Source: Terriglobia bacterium (GTDB taxonomy: Bacteria > Acidobacteriota > Terriglobia > Bryobacterales > Bryobacteraceae). Taken from it: a stretch of DNA of 64,000 bases. Each line of letters starts with the position of its first letter. The stretch's first letter is position 1. A program made the translations under genes and the position numbers. The DNA lies in contig JAJPHN010000034.1 in the NCBI GenBank assembly GCA_021325235.1, positions 62,001-126,000 on the forward strand, given 5' to 3'. Shown in pieces: positions 60,172-64,000 of the stretch. A model generated the notes under the pieces. The model was not told the origin of the DNA and searched no databases. It saw only the letters and a program-made list of their open reading frames with translations.

Positions 60172-63111
60172 TTACGGATTCGCGTCCCCAACATATTCGA
60201 CCTCGATTCCCGCAACAGCCGCACCGCCCTTATGGCCGATGAAATCGATCGTCAGCTCGCGATTCGTAACCGCGGTTTCAAAGCTCTTGACAACAGCGTT
60301 GCCGGGGCCGTAGACAGTGTCGTAATCGAAGTCTTTTAGCACTTCCTTGCCATTAAGCAACACATCAAAATCGTAGTGGCCCGCTTCTTTGAAAGCGTAA
60401 TCGGCGAAGTGCAGCGAGACGCGGTACTTCCCGTTCGGCAACGGGAATTTATAGCTGAAGTTCTGGTTGGTGTAGCGGTAGCGCGTGGTCTGATACAGCT
60501 GCTGCATGTCGGGGGTCGTGTGCCCGATCGGCTTGCGTTCGCCGTATTGAATCGTCGGTTCGCTAAAGCCGTAGTCGGCGGCCCAGACGTTACCCTGCGC
60601 GTCTTTGAACCCTGTCTTTGAACCGCAATCCACGCGAATCGTGTCGGGCCGCACTTTCAACTGGATCGTCGCAGTCGCGGCTTTACCGGGCACGTCTTTG
60701 CTTTGCGCACTGAGCTTCACAACGGTGTCCTGCGCGAGCTTGTCGGGGGCGGTGTAGGTGCCGTCGGGCGCGATGGTTCCGAGATTCGGTTCGAGCTTCC
60801 AGGCGATGTTGTCGTAGCGCGCTCCGTCGAGCGAGGGCGTGAACTGCGCGGTCAGAGTCCGCGGCAGCGTCACCTGGCTGGGCGTCAGCGCGAAGTCGCC
60901 AAACTTCAGCGTCATTTCCGCCGTAGCGCTCTTCGAGGAGTCTTTCGTGCTCACCGCTTTCAGAACGATGTCCTGATCCGAGGGACCGGGCACGGGCGGC
61001 GCGGTGTAGAGACCGTCGGGCGTCACCGAACCGGGTCCTGTCACCAGCGACCATTTCGCATCGCTGCTCATCTTCCAGCCGATCGCGTGAAACTGGATTT
61101 TCTTGTTGATTGTGAGTGTCGCGATCTTCTCCGGGCTCACCGTGAGATGCTCCGGGGCATCGTCTTTCGCGATCACGAAATCATTAAGCAGCGGAGTGGG
61201 CGTGTCATTGCCGTGACTGACGCGGCGAAGCGCGAAATAGAGCGATGTATCGGTCACGTCGGCCGGGATCGACTGCACGACCGGAGTCAGGCAGGCGTTG
61301 TTGATGCCGGCGCCCATGTCGTAATCGGGCACAACAATCTTGCCCTGCGTTTCCAGGTGAATCGGCGCGCGCATACCCTTCGGAAACGCTCCCTTGCAGT
61401 TCGGCTGGGCAAACATCAGCGTGATTTTGTAGTGGCCGTTGGGAACGCGGAACGAGTAGAGCATGTCGGCAATGGAGTAAAGGCTCGTGTAGTAGAGGGT
61501 GATGTCCTTCATCTTCGGCCAGGTCATGCCGTACCAGCTATCGTTGATCACGCCCCAGCCGGTCTCGCCGGCCTGCCCGCGCCACCACATGTGTCCTTCC
61601 GAGTCCGGCCCGTAATCCGGATAATGGCTGTTCGGCGCGCCTGGCGCTCGGGTGGCATTTCCAACCGCGATACGAATCGGCCCGGCCGGCATCACCGTCA
61701 CGGCCACTTTGGTGATCGATTTGGGATCGACAACGCTGGCCGCGCTGAACATGACCGCCGTGGGATGATCGACCTCGGGCGCAGTGAAGCGGCCGTCGGG
61801 CGTCAGCGTGCCGAGCTGCGGGCTCATCGACCAGCGCACCTGCTGATTGGTTGTGCCGCTCACCCAGGACTGCATCTGAGTGGTTACGCCCGCCTGAATC
61901 CACTCAGCCGGATTCGGCACGCCCACCACCACGCCGCGCAGCACAATCCGCAACCGCGCAACATCGGAATCATGCGCCTTGCTGGTCGCGATCACGGATG
62001 CAAAGCCGTCGGGCGGCGCCAGCTCCGGTTCTTCCTTAATTGAGCCGTGCTCGGGCGAGGCCATCAGCGGGGATTCATCCACAATCTCAAAATCGGTCGA
62101 GCGCGGACCTTTGTTGCGCAGTTCCGCCATCGCAGCTTCCACATCGGGATCTTCGGTGACGTCGGTCCAGGTGCTGATATCGAAGTTGTCGCCGCCATCG
62201 GCGAGAATCAGTCCGTATTGCGCGAGCTGCCGCAGCAGAACCTGCGCAATCGGGCTGAAATGCGAAGTGTCATAGGTCGCTTTCAGACGAAAGCGGGTGC
62301 CGTACGGTATCTGTCCCCACGCGCCGGCATGCGCGCGGCCCGGCCAGACTGATCGCGGCGCAATCAGGTTATTGCGAAGAGTGAAGCGGATGGCGTGCTG
62401 CACAAGACCATCGCGAATCTCCTGCAGCCCGAGCGTGAGCGGCGTGATCATCAGTCCAGCCGCATCCACCGCTCCCGCCGGCAGCGCGGTATCGAGGCTG
62501 TTGTACTTCACGCCGCTCTGCGCCGTACACGTCGGGCACGCCTGGTTCACGCCCGCATCGTAAGCGTTATAAATTTCGAAGACATTGCAGTTCTCGCGAT
62601 CAATTGCGACTTCGTGACGATCGAGCGGAGAATGCGGATCGGTGAAGACGCCGGCCTGCCGCTTGAGCTTCGGCCATTGCACCATCTCGAACTCGCCGTC
62701 GTTCTGCGGCGTATACATGAAGTGCATCTTCTTGCGCGGCGTGCTCGAGTCGGCGAAATTGATGCCGTAATCGGGGAAGTAGTTAAGCTTCGCCGGCGGG
62801 ATCAGCGCCATCCACTGCGCCGAGTGCGGATCGACCGGCAGCTTATCGATACGCGTATTCAGGATGTTGTCGTTGCCAAGCATCTGGCAGCCGCCCAGCG
62901 AATGTTTCACCGGAATTGTCGGCGGTGCGTGATACGTGCCGTCCGGATCGATGGTTCCCACGCTGCCCGGCGCGAGCGACCAGGTCACCGGAGTATTGGC
63001 TGTGAGATGGATCGTGCCCCCGGCGGAAACGGCCGGCGGTTTCGACGGCGTGATCTTCACCGCCGCGGGCGAAAGCGCTGCCAAAGAGAGCAGCACAAAA
63101 AGAGGTCGCAT
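60172..63111 (-). CDS. Large exported protein with Ig-like and malectin-like domains
   Basis: 979 residues from ATG 63109-63111; the longer frame lacks a signal peptide at its start. Signal peptide RPLFVLLSLAALSPAA. Repeated Ig-like units of the 'W.L.p..GTI.pDG.Y.AP' type (VTWSLAPGSVGTIDPDGTYHA, RWSMSPQLGTLTPDGRFTAPE, WSLVTGPGSVTPDGLYTAPP, AWKLEPNLGTIAPDGTYTAPD). Two malectin-like regions: one at ~530-720 (SIADMLYSFRVPNGHYKITLMFA), one at the C-terminus (NFSYKFPLPNGKYRVSLHFADYAFKEAG). Malectin domains bind glucosides. It probably binds or degrades polysaccharides at the cell surface. Confidence 0.82.
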   Translation of the reverse strand: MRPLFVLLSLAALSPAAVKITPSKPPAVSAGGTIHLTANTPVTWSLAPGSVGTIDPDGTYHAPPTIPVKHSLGGCQMLGNDNILNTRIDKLPVDPHSAQWMALIPPAKLNYFPDYGINFADSSTPRKKMHFMYTPQNDGEFEMVQWPKLKRQAGVFTDPHSPLDRHEVAIDRENCNVFEIYNAYDAGVNQACPTCTAQSGVKYNSLDTALPAGAVDAAGLMITPLTLGLQEIRDGLVQHAIRFTLRNNLIAPRSVWPGRAHAGAWGQIPYGTRFRLKATYDTSHFSPIAQVLLRQLAQYGLILADGGDNFDISTWTDVTEDPDVEAAMAELRNKGPRSTDFEIVDESPLMASPEHGSIKEEPELAPPDGFASVIATSKAHDSDVARLRIVLRGVVVGVPNPAEWIQAGVTTQMQSWVSGTTNQQVRWSMSPQLGTLTPDGRFTAPEVDHPTAVMFSAASVVDPKSITKVAVTVMPAGPIRIAVGNATRAPGAPNSHYPDYGPDSEGHMWWRGQAGETGWGVINDSWYGMTWPKMKDITLYYTSLYSIADMLYSFRVPNGHYKITLMFAQPNCKGAFPKGMRAPIHLETQGKIVVPDYDMGAGINNACLTPVVQSIPADVTDTSLYFALRRVSHGNDTPTPLLNDFVIAKDDAPEHLTVSPEKIATLTINKKIQFHAIGWKMSSDAKWSLVTGPGSVTPDGLYTAPPVPGPSDQDIVLKAVSTKDSSKSATAEMTLKFGDFALTPSQVTLPRTLTAQFTPSLDGARYDNIAWKLEPNLGTIAPDGTYTAPDKLAQDTVVKLSAQSKDVPGKAATATIQLKVRPDTIRVDCGSKTGFKDAQGNVWAADYGFSEPTIQYGERKPIGHTTPDMQQLYQTTRYRYTNQNFSYKFPLPNGKYRVSLHFADYAFKEAGHYDFDVLLNGKEVLKDFDYDTVYGPGNAVVKSFETAVTNRELTIDFIGHKGGAAVAGIEVEYVGDANP

Positions 63112-63421
63112 CAAATCAACTGTTGCAGAGCGTCGGATCATCGTTTTCAAACGGGAACTGCTCTCTCGATTCGAGTGTATCGCCGGACGGCAGTTCTCAG
63201 CCTCAAAGCAGACCACCGAAACTGGTAGCGGCTCGCGAGCATTCGTCTCAGTCGCGGTTCCAAGAGTCGCTCGGGAGACGCACTCATTCACAACGCCAGC
63301 GATTTTTCCGCCGGAGTTGAAGTCCTTGCGAGTGTGGAATTTGCGCGCGCCCTCCGTTGCGCCCAGTAGAAACTACCCGCGCGCGCATGCTTGCTTAAAC
63401 GTTGGAAAGGATCAACCACTC
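63112..63421. other. Divergent intergenic region before the last gene
   Basis: 310 bp between the leftward malectin-protein gene and the rightward partial gene. No ORF with coding character, repeat or hairpin of note was seen. It must hold both promoters, but I could not assign a clear -35/-10. A ribosome-binding site GGAAAGGA (63404-63411) near the right end precedes the TTG start. Confidence 0.4.
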
Positions 63422-64000
63422 TTGCTGTTGCTACGTAACCAGCGATTCCTGCTACTGCTCCTTGCGGCCGGGTGCGCGCTCGCTCAGACTCCAATCACGA
63501 CGGTCAATCTGGCCACGCAGGGCCGTAACGTCGATTTCGCCAATTTTCCGTTCACGCGGCCGGTGAGCGTGGGCGCTTCGCTGCCGTCCACCTGCCAGAT
63601 AGGCCAGCTGTTCTTCAACACTACCGCGGCGCCCGGCGCGAACCTCTACGGCTGCACCAGCACCAACACCTGGACCGCGCTGGCCAGCAGCAGTAACACC
63701 GCCGTCCCGCAGGTAAGCCTCAATCCGGCCAGTCTCAGCTTCGGCACACAGACAGTCGGGACGACCAGCGCTGCGAAAACCGTCACACTGACGAACTCCG
63801 GAGTTTCGTTCCTCTCCGTTTCGGCCATCAGCCTCACCGGCACCAACGCTTCGGACTTTCTGGTTTCGAATAACTGCGGAACCACCGTTCCCTCCGGCGC
63901 AAGCTGCACCATTACCGTCACGTTTCAGCCTTCGACGACAGCACTCGAAACGGCCGCGGTATCGATCAGCGGCAACGAGCCCGGCTCTCCGGTGCTGATC
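63422..64000 (+). CDS. Exported choice-of-anchor-D / Hydin-like domain protein, 5' part
   Basis: 193 codons present, running off the right edge. TTG 63422 follows GGAAAGGA with 10-bp spacing; no ATG or GTG gives the signal peptide (RFLLLLLAAGCALA). The first mature part has two Cys (STCQIG..LYGC). Then comes an ASPM-SPD2-Hydin-like module (VSLNPASLSFGTQTVGTTSA, VTLTNSG, NCGTTVPSGASCTITVTFQP, AAVSISGNEPGSPVL). Such modules are repeated in large acidobacterial surface proteins. The rest, and any catalytic domain, lie outside. Confidence 0.8.
   Translation, partial: MLLLRNQRFLLLLLAAGCALAQTPITTVNLATQGRNVDFANFPFTRPVSVGASLPSTCQIGQLFFNTTAAPGANLYGCTSTNTWTALASSSNTAVPQVSLNPASLSFGTQTVGTTSAAKTVTLTNSGVSFLSVSAISLTGTNASDFLVSNNCGTTVPSGASCTITVTFQPSTTALETAAVSISGNEPGSPVLI

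Noticed and set aside
60703-62043. Long rightward ORF (446 codons) opposite the malectin-domain gene
   Set aside because: His/Arg-rich shadow of a high-GC gene on the other strand; no motif, no start signal, and the opposite frame has clear domains.
1-64000. tRNA, rRNA, CRISPR arrays, riboswitches and replication origins
   Set aside because: I scanned for clover-leaf ends, regular spaced repeats and known conserved cores and saw none; a dedicated covariance-model search was not possible.

Overview
The window looks like a chromosomal segment of an Acidobacteriota bacterium, probably near Solibacter/Bryobacter. This is inferred from its high GC and from several lineage-typical genes. These are two PadR-regulator/ADOP-type ABC permease pairs, an acidobacterial VWFA-related exported protein, an Oar-like TonB-dependent receptor with an N-terminal carboxypeptidase-regulatory-like domain, and a broken copy of the 'ANRANAQ..STGPKT' family. 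No rRNA, tRNA, CRISPR array or intact mobile element was recognised.

Layout. (1) 1-11.3 kb is one side of a type VI secretion locus, read leftwards: an FHA membrane protein, a VWA protein, tssB, tssC, two hcp paralogues, tssE, tssF, tssG and the start of tssK. A three-gene ECF-sigma/anti-sigma-like cassette sits in the opposite direction between tssC and hcp. (2) 11.4-14.1 kb, divergent from FHA/VWA, is a compact overlapping operon that looks like a complete bacterial ubiquitin-like conjugation pathway: E1-like enzyme, membrane protein with two RING-like zinc modules, an 86-residue ubiquitin-like protein ending in Gly, and an E2-like enzyme with an HPNI...G.ICL active site. This is the most striking content. 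(3) 14-23.6 kb is mostly housekeeping: glycosyltransferase, phosphatase, acyl-CoA dehydrogenase, M16 protease, Clp-N domain protein, amidase and LarE. (4) 23.9-28.4 kb holds the TonB receptor and a TPR protein with no normal start codon. (5) 28.4-31.2 kb is a cysteine-synthesis operon of the CysO/Mec/CysM type. Its sulfur carrier is fused to its E1 and a rhodanese domain. (6) 32.4-33.6 kb is a DAHP synthase gene preceded by an aromatic-rich leader peptide, an antiterminator and a terminator, i.e. a textbook attenuator. (7) 34.5-48.7 kb is mixed and contains most of the decayed genes: an amber-interrupted ORF, a multiply frameshifted exported protein, a Phd/PIN toxin-antitoxin with a frameshifted antitoxin, and a small duplication. 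(8) 48.8-57 kb is an MdtABC-like RND efflux operon whose two pump genes are separated by a dead IS200/RAYT-like transposase and a 26-bp-arm palindrome. (9) 57-60.1 kb is the second PadR/ADOP pair with a clear promoter/operator. (10) The right edge has a large exported malectin/Ig-like protein and the start of an exported choice-of-anchor-D protein.

How the genes work together: the divergent FHA/VWA and E1/RING/Ubl/E2 units share a 53-bp intergenic region beside the T6SS genes, which suggests (inference) that the conjugation system and the secretion apparatus form one signalling or secretion locus. Function calls come from reading translated motifs by eye. No database search was possible.
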